Assembly: GCF_038719015.1 (NCBI RefSeq)
Contig: NZ_CP152276.1
Location: 3,799,501 to 3,863,500 of the forward strand
Direction: 5' to 3'
From: Nguyenibacter vanlangensis
Lineage (GTDB): Bacteria; Pseudomonadota; Alphaproteobacteria; Acetobacterales; Acetobacteraceae
DNA: 64,000 bases
The translations under genes and the position numbers were made by a program. Within the stretch, counting starts at the first letter, position 1. Each line of letters begins with the position of its first letter. Under the pieces are notes generated by a model that did no database searches, was not told the DNA's origin, and saw only the letters and a program-made list of their open reading frames with translations. Positions 43,926 through 52,291 of the stretch are shown one piece after another.

Positions 43926-44803
43926 GTCACGGGGGCTCCAACGTCTTGGGTGTCTTTACGCGTGCTGGGCGGGCGGGCTGCGTCAGCGGACCTGGCGCGC
44001 GATCGTGCGTAGAGCCGTGCCGGGTCGCCGGATGGCGGGGCGGGCGCGAAGCCCAGATCGGCGAGCAGAAATGGGGAGGGCGTGTCCGGCCGGTCCGCGG
44101 TGATCAGGAAATCGGTGGCCTGGAGCAGCACGGCGCATGGCGGGGTGGAGGCGCCGTGCCGGCCGGCGTCGAGCAGGGACGCGGTGGCGCGCGCGGCCCT
44201 GGCCGCGGCCTGGTGCAGCGGGAGCGAGGCGTTGGCGTGCAGGGCCAGGCCGGTCCGGGCGATCCAGGCGGTTTCCAGGACGAACAGGTCGATGTCGTGC
44301 AGCGCCAGCGCGCGGATGGCGGCCGGTCCGTCGATGTCCGGCCGGTCGGGGTGGCACTGGCCGCCCAGCAGATGCACCTGTCCGCCGCCATGCTGGCGGG
44401 CGGCGGGCAGCGCGTCGAGCGACGTCACGACGATGTTCAGGTCGGGCGCGGGCGGCAGATAGGGCGGCAGCAGGGCCGGCAGCGTGCCCGGACCCAGCAG
44501 TACGGTCATGGGCGGCCGCGCCAGCCGCGCCGCGATCATGGCCATGGCGCGGTGCTGCGGCGTCGAGAGCGGGCATTGCGCGTCGCGCGCGCCGTGGCGG
44601 ACGGCGCCGGTCGCGCGTGCGCCGCCGCTGGTGCGGATGGCCAGGCCCTGGTCCTCGAGATAGGCGAGGTCGGCGCGGATGGTGACCGTGGAGATGCCGC
44701 ATTCGCGGGCGAGCGCGTCGACCCGCACCTGTCCCTGCTGCCGGATCCGTTCGGCGATGTGCAGGCGGCGTTGCAGGACCGTGCTTCGGGTACCGATCGA
44801 CAT
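43922..44803 (-). CDS. DeoR/GlpR family transcriptional repressor of the polyol operon
   Basis: 293 residues from the ATG at 44803. The N-terminal winged HTH (LQRRLHIAERIRQQGQVRVD, ECGISTVTIRADLAYLEDQG) is typical of DeoR sugar repressors; the C-terminal sensor domain is DeoRC-like (TVLLGPGTLPALLPP, LHDIDLFVLETAWI). It probably binds a sugar phosphate and represses its own operon. ATG 44821 is in frame too, but would lie inside the inverted repeat at 44817-44848, so 44803 is preferred. The C-terminal 30 residues are low complexity. Confidence 0.87.
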   Translation of the reverse strand: MSIGTRSTVLQRRLHIAERIRQQGQVRVDALARECGISTVTIRADLAYLEDQGLAIRTSGGARATGAVRHGARDAQCPLSTPQHRAMAMIAARLARPPMTVLLGPGTLPALLPPYLPPAPDLNIVVTSLDALPAARQHGGGQVHLLGGQCHPDRPDIDGPAAIRALALHDIDLFVLETAWIARTGLALHANASLPLHQAAARAARATASLLDAGRHGASTPPCAVLLQATDFLITADRPDTPSPFLLADLGFAPAPPSGDPARLYARSRARSADAARPPSTRKDTQDVGAPVT

Positions 44804-44816
44804 GGCGCGATCATCT

Positions 44817-44848
44817 TTCATATCGAAAGAAAGGACTTTCGATGTGAA
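44817..44848. promoter_or_regulatory. Inverted repeat with TTTCG half-sites, probable DeoR operator
   Basis: TTCATATCGAAAG (44817-44829) and CTTTCGATGTGAA (44836-44848) form a 13-bp inverted repeat with one mismatch and a 6-bp spacer, 14 bp upstream of the repressor start. DeoR/GlpR regulators often recognise TTTCG-type half-sites. Autorepression of the DeoR-PfkB-GatZ-SDR-binding protein operon is the natural reading. Confidence 0.65.
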
Positions 44849-44918
44849 GCTGTATGCGCCTGCCGGGGGGAGGGCGCAACGGCGTTGCTGCCGTTTCACG
44901 CCGACGTGTTCGGGATTT

Positions 44919-46331
44919 TTACAGAGTGCTTCGGACGGCCGCGGCGAAGGTCAGGGTGCAGCGCAGGCCGGGGTGGTTATCGTCCAGCGTGAGTTCGGCA
45001 TCGTGCAGCCCGGCGATCGCGGCGACCAGGCTGAGGCCCAGGCCGTTGCCCGGCGTCGTGCGGCTGGATTCCAGCCGGAAGAAACGTTGCAGGACCTTCT
45101 GCCGCAGGCCGGCGGGAATGCCCGGCCCGGTGTCGCTGACGGTGATGTGGACCCGTTCGCCGGTGCGCCCCGCGTCGAGGGCGAGTGCCGCGCCGGGGCC
45201 GGCATGGGTGATCGCGTTTTCGATCAGGTTGGCCACGAGCTGGGTCAGCAATTCGGGATCGCCCTGGACCGGCAGGGGGAGGGGGCCGGGCTGGAACGTC
45301 ATGGTCTGGCCGCCTTCCTCGGCGACGGGGGCGTAGGCTTCGTGCAAGGTTTGAAGCAGCGGGCGCAGGTCGAGCGCGGTGAAGCCCGCGCGCCGGCTGC
45401 CGGCCTCGATCTGGGCGATACGCAGCAGGGCGGAGAAGGTGGACAGGATGCGGTCCAGCTCGCCGCCGGCGCCGGCCAGCGCCTCGCGCAGGGCGTCGCG
45501 GGTCAGGTCGTCGCGTTCGGCCAGTTCAAGCTTCTGCCGCAGGCGGGTCAGGGGCGTGCGCAGATCGTGGGCGATGTCGTTGGTGACCTGCGACAGGTTC
45601 AGCATCAGGGTGGCGATGCGGTCGAGCATGGCGTTGAGGCTGTCGGCGAGATGGTCGAATTCGTCGCCGCCGCCGCCGCGCGCGATGCGCTGCGACAGGT
45701 CGCCATCCATGATCGCGCGGCTGGCCACGCTGATCCGTTCGACCTTGCGGGCCATGCTCATGCTGAGCAGAAAGCCGGAGACGAGCCCCAGCGCGAGGAT
45801 CGGCCCCAGGCACCAGAGGAAGGCGCGGGCGAGGGACTGGCGCATTTCGGCGACCGAGTAGACGTTCAGTCCGACGAACAGGAAGCGTCCGTCGGGCAGG
45901 ACGCGGCCCTGGCCGTGGAGGACGGTCGGTTCGGGATTATTTTCATGGCCCAGGCGATGGTCGCGCAGCATCAGCCGGATCCCGGGCACCGGGCGCAGCG
46001 CGTGCATGTTGCCGGCCAGCGGTTTGCCGTCGGCCGATTGCAGAAGGTACTGGAATGCCGGCGAGCGGCGGGCCAGGGAGTCGATGACCGTCTTGTACGG
46101 ATCGCCGTGGAGCGCCGGGTCGGCGGCATCGGCCATCACCTCGGCCATCTCGGCGGCGATCGAGGCATCGACCTGCCGCGTCATGAAGCCGGTCGCCGAC
46201 CACAGGATGACGACGAGCAGCGCCATCCCCGCCAGGGCGAAGAACGCGGCGTAGGCCAGGGTGAGGCGGAAGACGGTCGTGCGCCACAGCCGCCAGCCGC
46301 GCCGCGATCCAGCGGGCGCGCTAACCGGCAA
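44919..46331 (-). CDS. Sensor histidine kinase
   Basis: 470 residues, partner of the response regulator whose stop it overlaps. The start appears to be TTG at 46331; no ATG exists before the first membrane span. Order: span 1 (LTLAYAAFFALAGMALLVVI), a roughly 130-residue periplasmic domain, span 2 (LWCLGPILALGLVSGFLLS), HAMP, H-box DIAHDLRTPLTRLR, N-box LIENAITHA, G1 DTGPGIPAG, G2 NGLGLSLV. Similar to QseC/PmrB-like and metal-responsive kinases; the signal is unknown. Confidence 0.9.
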   Translation of the reverse strand: MPVSAPAGSRRGWRLWRTTVFRLTLAYAAFFALAGMALLVVILWSATGFMTRQVDASIAAEMAEVMADAADPALHGDPYKTVIDSLARRSPAFQYLLQSADGKPLAGNMHALRPVPGIRLMLRDHRLGHENNPEPTVLHGQGRVLPDGRFLFVGLNVYSVAEMRQSLARAFLWCLGPILALGLVSGFLLSMSMARKVERISVASRAIMDGDLSQRIARGGGGDEFDHLADSLNAMLDRIATLMLNLSQVTNDIAHDLRTPLTRLRQKLELAERDDLTRDALREALAGAGGELDRILSTFSALLRIAQIEAGSRRAGFTALDLRPLLQTLHEAYAPVAEEGGQTMTFQPGPLPLPVQGDPELLTQLVANLIENAITHAGPGAALALDAGRTGERVHITVSDTGPGIPAGLRQKVLQRFFRLESSRTTPGNGLGLSLVAAIAGLHDAELTLDDNHPGLRCTLTFAAAVRSTL

Positions 46332-47004
46332 CGGGATCGGGCGCGCGCAGGCAGTATCCGGCGCCGCGGACGGTGTGGATCAGTTCGACATGGCCGCGAT
46401 CGACCTTGCCGCGCAGGCGGCTGATATGGCTTTCGACCAGGTTGGTCAGCGGGTCGAAATGAAAATCCCAGACCAGTTCCATCAACATCGCCCGCGTCAG
46501 GACCTGGCCGGCATGACGCATCAGGATTTCGAGCAGCTTGAGTTCGCGCGGCTGCAGGTCGATCGCCTTGCCGGCGCGGGAGGCGGTGCGGGTCAGCAGG
46601 TCGATTTCCAGGTCGGCGACCCGCAGCACGGTTTCGCGCGGGCCGCGGGCGGCGCGCCGGCCCAGCGCGCCGACGCGGGCCGCCAGTTCGACCAGTGCGA
46701 AGGGTTTGACCAGGTAATCGTCGCCGCCGGCCCGCAATCCGGCCACCCGGTCATCGATGCCGTCCATCGTGGTCAGGAACAGGACGGGGGCCTGGAGGCC
46801 GGTGGCGCGCAGCCGGCGCACGATCGACAATCCGTCGAGGCCCGGCAGCATGCGGTCGACGATCAGCAGGTCCCAGTCCTCGGCGGCGCGTTTCAGGCCG
46901 GCATGGCCGTCGGCGGCGACGTCGATTGCGTGGCCTTCGCCGCCCAGCCCCTGGGCGATGAAGGCGGTGGATTCCGGATCATCCTCGATCAGCAGGATAC
47001 GCAA
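46321..47004 (-). CDS. OmpR-family response regulator
   Basis: 227 residues. Receiver domain with acidic pocket (IEDDP), phospho-acceptor Asp in LLIVDRMLPGLDG, Thr in LFLTTMD and Lys in YLVKPFALVEL. C-terminal winged helix: LQPRELKLLEILMRHAGQVL, then VESHISRLRGKVD and HTVRGAGYCL. Upstream of and overlapping the kinase gene. Targets unknown; it is next to sugar-use genes but not part of their operon. Confidence 0.94.
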   Translation of the reverse strand: MRILLIEDDPESTAFIAQGLGGEGHAIDVAADGHAGLKRAAEDWDLLIVDRMLPGLDGLSIVRRLRATGLQAPVLFLTTMDGIDDRVAGLRAGGDDYLVKPFALVELAARVGALGRRAARGPRETVLRVADLEIDLLTRTASRAGKAIDLQPRELKLLEILMRHAGQVLTRAMLMELVWDFHFDPLTNLVESHISRLRGKVDRGHVELIHTVRGAGYCLRAPDPVAG

Positions 47005-47152
47005 ATCGTCCCTCTCCCCGCGCCGCCGCCCTTTGCCGATGGGCGGACTGCCGGCACCCCGTACGCCAGGAAACCGGCGACATCGTCAAGGGGAATCGGG
47101 CGCTGCCGGCATCATCGCCGGCGCGGGAGGGGCGCGGGCGATCGGCGGGAGG

Positions 47153-47854
47153 TCATGGGTGCATGAACAGGCCCAGCGCGCCCGTTTCGTCCTGGCCGTG
47201 GGCCAGGCGGACATAATCCGCGATGGCGGGGTGGTGGGTTTCCATCCTGTGGCGATGGGTGGCGGTCAGGACCACGACCCCGGCGCCGGCGCCCTCGGCC
47301 GCAGCGATACCGGCGGGCGAATCCTCCCAGACCAGGCAGTCCTCGGCGGCGACGCCCAGGATGCCGGCGGCCAGCAGGAAGCAGTCCGGGGCCGGCTTGC
47401 CCCGCGCGACGTCGTCGGCGGTGATGAAGACGGGCGGAATCGGCAGGCCGGCGGCGCGCAGCCGGACCGTGGCCAGCGCGCGGGGCGCCGAGGTGACGAT
47501 CGCCCAGCGATCGGTGGGCAGCGCGCGGACGAAGGCGTCGGCGCCCGGCAGGGCGATCGTGCCCTCGGCATCCGCGATTTCGGCCTGGGTGATGCGGTCG
47601 GCCTCGTGCTCGGGGTCGATGTCCGGCAGGTTCAACTGGCGGATCGTTTCGACCGCGCGGACACCGTGCAGGACTTTCAGCACCGAATCCGGCGCCAATC
47701 CATGCCCTTCGGCCCAGCGGCTCCAGACGCGGTTGGCCGAGGCGATGCTGTCGAGCAGCGTGCCGTCCATGTCGAACAGGAAGGCCGCGTAGGCACGTTG
47801 CATCGGCCAGAGGGGCATCGAGAGAGGCGGCTGAAGGGGCGTTTCGTGCTGCAT
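47153..47854 (-). CDS. HAD superfamily phosphatase (sugar phosphatase/beta-phosphoglucomutase-like)
   Basis: 233 residues. The nucleophile motif is FLFDMDGTLLDS, motif II IVTSAPR and motif III GKPAPDCFLLAA followed by VWEDSPAGIAAAEGAG. Resembles the YfbT/YniC hexitol-phosphate phosphatases, which suits the nearby polyol genes. M1 gives an 18-residue leader; M18 (MQRAYAAFLF) is a plausible alternative start. Confidence 0.9.
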   Translation of the reverse strand: MQHETPLQPPLSMPLWPMQRAYAAFLFDMDGTLLDSIASANRVWSRWAEGHGLAPDSVLKVLHGVRAVETIRQLNLPDIDPEHEADRITQAEIADAEGTIALPGADAFVRALPTDRWAIVTSAPRALATVRLRAAGLPIPPVFITADDVARGKPAPDCFLLAAGILGVAAEDCLVWEDSPAGIAAAEGAGAGVVVLTATHRHRMETHHPAIADYVRLAHGQDETGALGLFMHP

Positions 47855-47979
47855 CCTGTCGTGCCTTTTCGTGTCTTGCCGTGTCGTGCGCGATGTCCGG
47901 GCGGTCTGGGCAGGGGTAGACTAGCTGCAGGTGCGGCACGCCGCTACCCGGCGCGGCCGGCGGCGGCGTGCCGCCAGCT

Positions 47980-48173
47980 TCGATCGCGAAATGGCGGTGT
48001 ACACTTTCCGGTGCGTCCTGCTGCAAGGCGCGGATGGCGGTGAGCCTGGGGCGTGCGGTGCGCGCGCGCCCCTCGGCGACGTCCATGCGCAGCCGGCTCG
48101 GCCGTGGGCGGCCACTCATTCGCCGACGGCGTCGTCCCGCCCATGATGTCGCGCAGCAGTTCCAGGGCTTGCG
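47980..48173 (-). pseudogene. Decayed fragment of a class I SAM methyltransferase gene (copy of 58483-59253)
   Basis: On the minus strand the piece reads TAIRALQQDAPESVHRHFAIEA, nearly identical with the C-terminal part of the intact methyltransferase at 58.5-59.25 kb, where the same stretch has SVRRHFAIEA. DNA identity is evident in GCGAAATGGCGG, GTGTACACTTTCCGGTGCGT-like and GATGTCGCGCAGCAGTTCCAGGG blocks, interrupted by small deletions that break the frame. Only the 3' third of the gene is represented. It marks the left edge of the accessory region. Confidence 0.8.
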
Positions 48174-48434
48174 GTCATCATGGCTGGGGCGTCAGCCGTG
48201 CGATCCATTTTTTAGGTGTTTTGCTGCGATGATGGCGGCCCGATCTGCTAGCCCGACACACCGACACCAGAAACCCCACGGACGAACGGATCTCCGATCA
48301 TGAGGGTGACGGTGCTTCGACGGTGAAGACGTCAGCTTTCTCGGCTCAACGCTTATTCTCGCCGGCCATTTTCCCCAGCTCATCGAATGCGGCTATCGGC
48401 AATGCTGAGCTTGGGCATCAGGTCGATTCCTTTC
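48174..48434. other. Spacer without a recognisable gene
   Basis: About 260 bp between the methyltransferase fragment and the TetR gene. No frame shows family motifs, and no clear hairpin or repeat was seen. It may be further degraded sequence. Confidence 0.4.
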
Positions 48435-48998
48435 CTACTCGGTCCTGTCGAGCAGCACCTTTACGGCCTCTTTCGCCGCCACGAAGGGGGCGACTTCATT
48501 GAATACTTGAGCCAGAAGAAGGGCGCCTTGGAAGAGTATATTGATCTGGCGCCCTAGATCACCTGCCCGCTTGTATCCGGCAGCTATACAGAGTGTGGTG
48601 AAGCGCTCCTCAACCCGCCGGGGAGCCTTCGCACCATGTCTGGCGATCTCAGCATTCTTTCCAGAAAATTCCTGGCTGGCCTTAATCCCCAGACATCCAC
48701 GGGTTGGCTCCTTTTCCATCATCTCCCTGCGAATATCAAAAAAGCGCAATATCTGCTCGCGGGGATCGGCATTCGATGGCAGGGGATCGAATAGCTCCCG
48801 AATAATGTCCTCGCCATAGAAGTCCAACACGGCTTCGATCAGATCTTCCTTCGATGGGAAGTATTTGTAGAGCGTGCGCTTCGAAATGCCGCTTTCAGCG
48901 AGAATGGTGTCGACGCCGGTCGCGTGAAAACCGCCATCGTAAAACCGGCTGAAGGCCAGCCGGACGATCTCCTCTCGCTTGCTCTCCGTGCCAGGCAT
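48435..48998 (-). CDS. TetR/AcrR family repressor
   Basis: 187 residues. The N-terminal HTH reads FYDGGFHATGVDTILAESG followed by SKRTLYKYFPSKEDLIEAVL. The C-terminal ligand domain resembles TetR_C regulators that control short-chain dehydrogenases. Divergent from an SDR gene with twin palindromic operators between (49055-49101), so it very likely represses both itself and the SDR. Confidence 0.93.
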   Translation of the reverse strand: MPGTESKREEIVRLAFSRFYDGGFHATGVDTILAESGISKRTLYKYFPSKEDLIEAVLDFYGEDIIRELFDPLPSNADPREQILRFFDIRREMMEKEPTRGCLGIKASQEFSGKNAEIARHGAKAPRRVEERFTTLCIAAGYKRAGDLGRQINILFQGALLLAQVFNEVAPFVAAKEAVKVLLDRTE

Positions 48999-49054
48999 CT
49001 CAGCTTACCCTGCTCCAATTGAGGTGCATTCCTATAGCCAATGCCCTTGACGAT

Positions 49055-49101
49055 GTAAACAGATCGGTTTACACAGCCTGTGTGTAAACCGATCTGTTTA
49101 C
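49055..49101. promoter_or_regulatory. Twin 18-bp palindromic operators for the TetR repressor
   Basis: GTAAACAGATCGGTTTAC (49055-49072) and GTAAACCGATCTGTTTAC (49084-49101) are each GTAAAC-N6-GTTTAC and are reverse complements of each other. Together with the 11-bp spacer they form one near-perfect 47-bp palindrome. Position: 57 bp before the repressor ATG and 39 bp before the SDR ATG. Confidence 0.88.
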
Positions 49102-49139
49102 CGCCTGCCAAAATACCCGAAATCAGAAAAGGGCTCCCG

Positions 49140-49874
49140 ATGTCTTATCAGAACAAAGTCGCCTTGGTCACAGGCGCCAACCGCGGGATCGGAGCGGCAA
49201 TCACGCGCGAACTCCTCAAATCGAATGTCGCCAAGGTCTATGCCACGGCGCGCCGTGCTGATTCACTGCCACACTTCGGCGACAGTCGCGTGGTTCCGCT
49301 GCAGCTCGATGTGACGAGCGACACATCCGTCGCGAACGCCATTCACGCGGCGAAGGATGTCGATATCCTCATCAACAATGCCGGCACTATGGCCTACGGC
49401 AACTGGATCGACAGCGCCCAGGACGTGATCGAAGCCGACATGAACACGAATTTCTATGGTACGCTTCGTGTCACACGCGCTTTCCTGCCGCAGTTCACGT
49501 CACGGGGTTCGGGCACGATCGCCAACGTGGTCAGCATCGTCGGACTGGCGCCCGTGCCACTTCTGGCCGGCTATTCAGCGTCCAAAGCCGCCCTTCAGTC
49601 GTTCACTCAAAGTCTGCGCGGCACACTGGCCAAGTCGGGCATCACCGTCCTCGGCATCTATCCAGGCCCGGTAGACACGGATTTGGCAAAGGGCATCCCT
49701 CTCGCAAAGGAGCAGCCTGAGGTGGTTGCCGCGAAAATCATTCAGGGCATTGCCGAGAGCCAATCGTACATCTTCCCGGACGCCATGGCGCTGCAGGTCG
49801 AACTTCTCTGGGCATCCAACGGGCGCGAGCTAGAGGTCGCGCTCCGCGCCGCGGAAGAGGGTGCCGCAGCATGA
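49140..49874 (+). CDS. SDR family oxidoreductase under TetR control
   Basis: 244 residues. TGANRGIGAAITREL, NNAGTMAYGNW, and catalytic Ser (VVSIVGLAP) with YSASKAAL. Start ATG 49140 is preceded by an AAAAGGG ribosome site; the frame is open back to 49080 but through the operators. It reduces or oxidises a small carbonyl compound, identity unknown. Overlaps the next gene start by 4 bp. Confidence 0.9.
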   Translation: MSYQNKVALVTGANRGIGAAITRELLKSNVAKVYATARRADSLPHFGDSRVVPLQLDVTSDTSVANAIHAAKDVDILINNAGTMAYGNWIDSAQDVIEADMNTNFYGTLRVTRAFLPQFTSRGSGTIANVVSIVGLAPVPLLAGYSASKAALQSFTQSLRGTLAKSGITVLGIYPGPVDTDLAKGIPLAKEQPEVVAAKIIQGIAESQSYIFPDAMALQVELLWASNGRELEVALRAAEEGAAA

Positions 49875-50405
49875 AGCCGGCAATCCTTGTAACCGGCGCC
49901 ACGGGTTCCACCGGAGCGTCCACCGTCCAGCAACTCCTTGATCTTGGTTATCCCGTTCGTGCCTTCGTCCACCGCGAAGATGAGCGGTCGCATAAGCTGG
50001 CAGCCGTCGGCGCCGAAGTGATGGTCGGCGACCTTCTCGATTTCCAGGCCGCGCGCAAAGCCTTCGCGGGCATGCAACGGGCCTACTTCGTGTATCCGAT
50101 CTACCCCGGCGTCACGCAAGCCTCGGCACAGTTTGCTCAAGCTGCCCGCGAGGTTAAGGCAGAGTTTATCGTCAACATGTCGCAGAAGTCATCGCGTTCG
50201 GACGCGAAGAGCAATGCGGCGCTTCAGCACTGGCTCTCGGAACAGGTGTTCAACTGGGCGGGAATCCCAGTTGCCCATCTTCGGCCGACTTATTTTGCCG
50301 ACTGGTCCGGGGCGTCGAGAGCCGCTTTCTAGCCCAACACCTGGATGAGGTGGCTCGGGATCATCGTGAAGGCATTTTTGCCGGCACCAATGATTTCATC
50401 GAGAA
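49871..50405 (+). pseudogene. NmrA/NAD(P)H-binding family gene with internal deletion
   Basis: The first 148 codons are normal (MKPAILVTGATGSTGASTVQ, VHREDERSHKL, VNMSQKSSRSD, HLRPTYFADW). Near 50310 the gene jumps to another frame that reads ESRFLAQHLDEVARDHREGIF and AGTNDFIEKIG, the C-terminal part of the same family. About 110 codons of the middle are missing and the frame is broken: the original frame stops at 50332. An intact protein would be about 290 residues. The start overlaps the SDR stop (ATGA). Confidence 0.8.
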
Positions 50406-50407
50406 AA

Positions 50408-51067
50408 TTGGCAAACGCCGGGTTCGCGGCAGCGCGGGCACTCTCGACGGGGTATAATGACAAGCCCGCCAGTGCCTCGCGTCCCTTCGATGCCGGGCGT
50501 GATGGCTTTGTAATGGGCGAAGGCGCCGGCATCCTCGTGATTGAGTCCTTGCATCACGCCTTACATCGCGGTGCGCCACCCCTGGCCGAACTCGTCGGCT
50601 ACGGGACCAGCGCAGACGCGTATCATCTCACTGCTGGCCCGGAAGACGGCAGCGGTGCCGCACGGGCAATGCTTGCCGCCTTGAGGCAGGCGGATATCGA
50701 GCCGTCCCTGGTGCGCCACCTTAATGCGCATGCGACATCCACGCCGGTCGGGGACCGCAGCGAGATCGCTGCAATTAAAAGCATCTTCGGGCCAAAGCCC
50801 GGACTGGCGATCAGCGCGACCAAGTCGGCCACGGGTCACATGCTCGGCGCGGCAGGCGGGGTCGAGGCGATCTTCACTATCAAGGCTCTTCACGACCGAG
50901 TGGTGCCACCAACGCTCAACCTGATCGACCCCGATCCGCTCGCTACGGGTCTCAATATTGTCGGCCCGACGGCGCGACCCTGGGATTTCCAATACGCGAT
51001 CTCAAACGGCTTCGGCTTTGGCGGCGTCAACGCGAGCGTTCTCTTTCGCCGCTGGGACGGGCGCTGA
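50408..51067 (+). pseudogene. 3' fragment of a beta-ketoacyl-ACP synthase II (FabF/NodE-like) gene
   Basis: The frame reads GFAAARALSTGYND, RPFDAGRDGFVMGEGAGILV, HLNAHATSTPVGDRSE (first active-site His), SATKSATGHMLGAAGG (second His) and SNGFGFGGVNASVLF. The N-terminal half with the active-site cysteine is absent. It is fused directly to the tail of the NmrA remnant without a start codon of its own; the ATG at 50345 lies in NmrA-derived sequence. A product, if made, could not condense acyl-ACP. Confidence 0.85.
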
Positions 51068-51131
51068 TAATGCTCGCAACCTGGGCTTTGCGATCTCTGA
51101 CAGCTGGCGCGGACTTCAAGGAGTAGAATTC

Positions 51132-52109
51132 ATGCAATTTAGAAAGCTTGGCGGCACGGGGCTTCAAGTGTCGCGGCTGTGCATCGGCACCGGCACGTTT
51201 GGGAAACAGACTGACGAAGCCGAAGCGTTCCGCGTTCTGGATGCCGCCGCTGATGCCGGTGTGAACTTCATCGATACCGCCGACATTTATCCGGGCGTCA
51301 TGGAACTGGCAGAGGTCGGCCGGGCTGAAGAAATCACAGGCCGTTGGCTGAAGGACAGGCGGGGGCAATTCATCATCGGCACGAAGGCCGGCTGGCCCAT
51401 GGGCCCCTTCCCTTGGGACCAAGGTTGCTCTCGCAAGCATCTGCTTTCTGCGATCGATGAGTCGTTGCGGCGTCTGAACACGGATTATATCGATCTTTAT
51501 CAATTACATCGGGATGACGCGGACACACCGTTGGACGAGACAGTCGAAGCCCTCGACATCATTGTTCGGTCGGGAAAGGCACGCTACATCGGCGTATCGA
51601 ATTTCCTGGCATATCGTCTGGCACGAGCGATCGGGCGCCAGGACATGCTGCGGCTCGCGCGGTTCGTATCCGTCCAGCCGCGGTATAACCTTCTGACTCG
51701 GGACATCGAGCGCGAATTGCTGCCGCTGGCAAAAGAAGAGAACATCGCTGTAATACCGTTCAACCCCCTGGCCGGCGGCCTTCTCACCGGTAAATACAAA
51801 CGGGACGACAACCCTGAGCAAGGGCGATTCTCAGCCGAGGTCGGGCGGTTTGGTGCGATGTACCGAGACCGCTACTGGCACCAGCGCGAGTTCGACACGA
51901 TCGACGAGCTCCGCAGTCTAGCTGACGGCCAGAATACATCCATGCCGACAATGGCGATTGCATGGATCTTGGCCAATCCGACGATAACGTCCGTCATCCT
52001 CGGGGCAAGCAGGACGGCGCAGCTGACCGATACGCTGGCGGCCGTAGACTATGATCTCTCGCCAAATCTCAAAGCTGAATTTGACGCACTAACAGAGGCC
52101 TATCGCTGA
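51132..52109 (+). CDS. Aldo/keto reductase
   Basis: 325 residues. Tetrad residues are seen: FIDTADIY (Asp, Tyr), IGTKAGW (Lys) and LYQLHRDD (His); VILGASRTAQL near the end binds NADPH. A cytosolic NADPH-dependent reductase of the YghZ/Tas-like group, substrate unknown. Starts 64 bp after the FabF remnant. The spacer after it (52110-52291) shows no feature. Confidence 0.92.
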   Translation: MQFRKLGGTGLQVSRLCIGTGTFGKQTDEAEAFRVLDAAADAGVNFIDTADIYPGVMELAEVGRAEEITGRWLKDRRGQFIIGTKAGWPMGPFPWDQGCSRKHLLSAIDESLRRLNTDYIDLYQLHRDDADTPLDETVEALDIIVRSGKARYIGVSNFLAYRLARAIGRQDMLRLARFVSVQPRYNLLTRDIERELLPLAKEENIAVIPFNPLAGGLLTGKYKRDDNPEQGRFSAEVGRFGAMYRDRYWHQREFDTIDELRSLADGQNTSMPTMAIAWILANPTITSVILGASRTAQLTDTLAAVDYDLSPNLKAEFDALTEAYR

Positions 52110-52291
52110 GACGAGGGTGGAGGGTTCTGCCTGGAGAATAGAACTGAGCAACGCTGCCTGACCCCGTTCGAGGATGTTCTCGGTTGAGGAAATAGTCGAG
52201 CTTTCTACAGCACTGGCAACCATTTGAACGTCACCCAGACCCAACACCCATGGAGTTTCAGCACATCGCTTCCACAGGATAGCCAGGGGGT

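Noticed and set aside
50345..51067. Intact ketoacyl synthase gene
   Set aside because: Lacks the N-terminal half and catalytic cysteine; its ATG is inside sequence from the NmrA gene.
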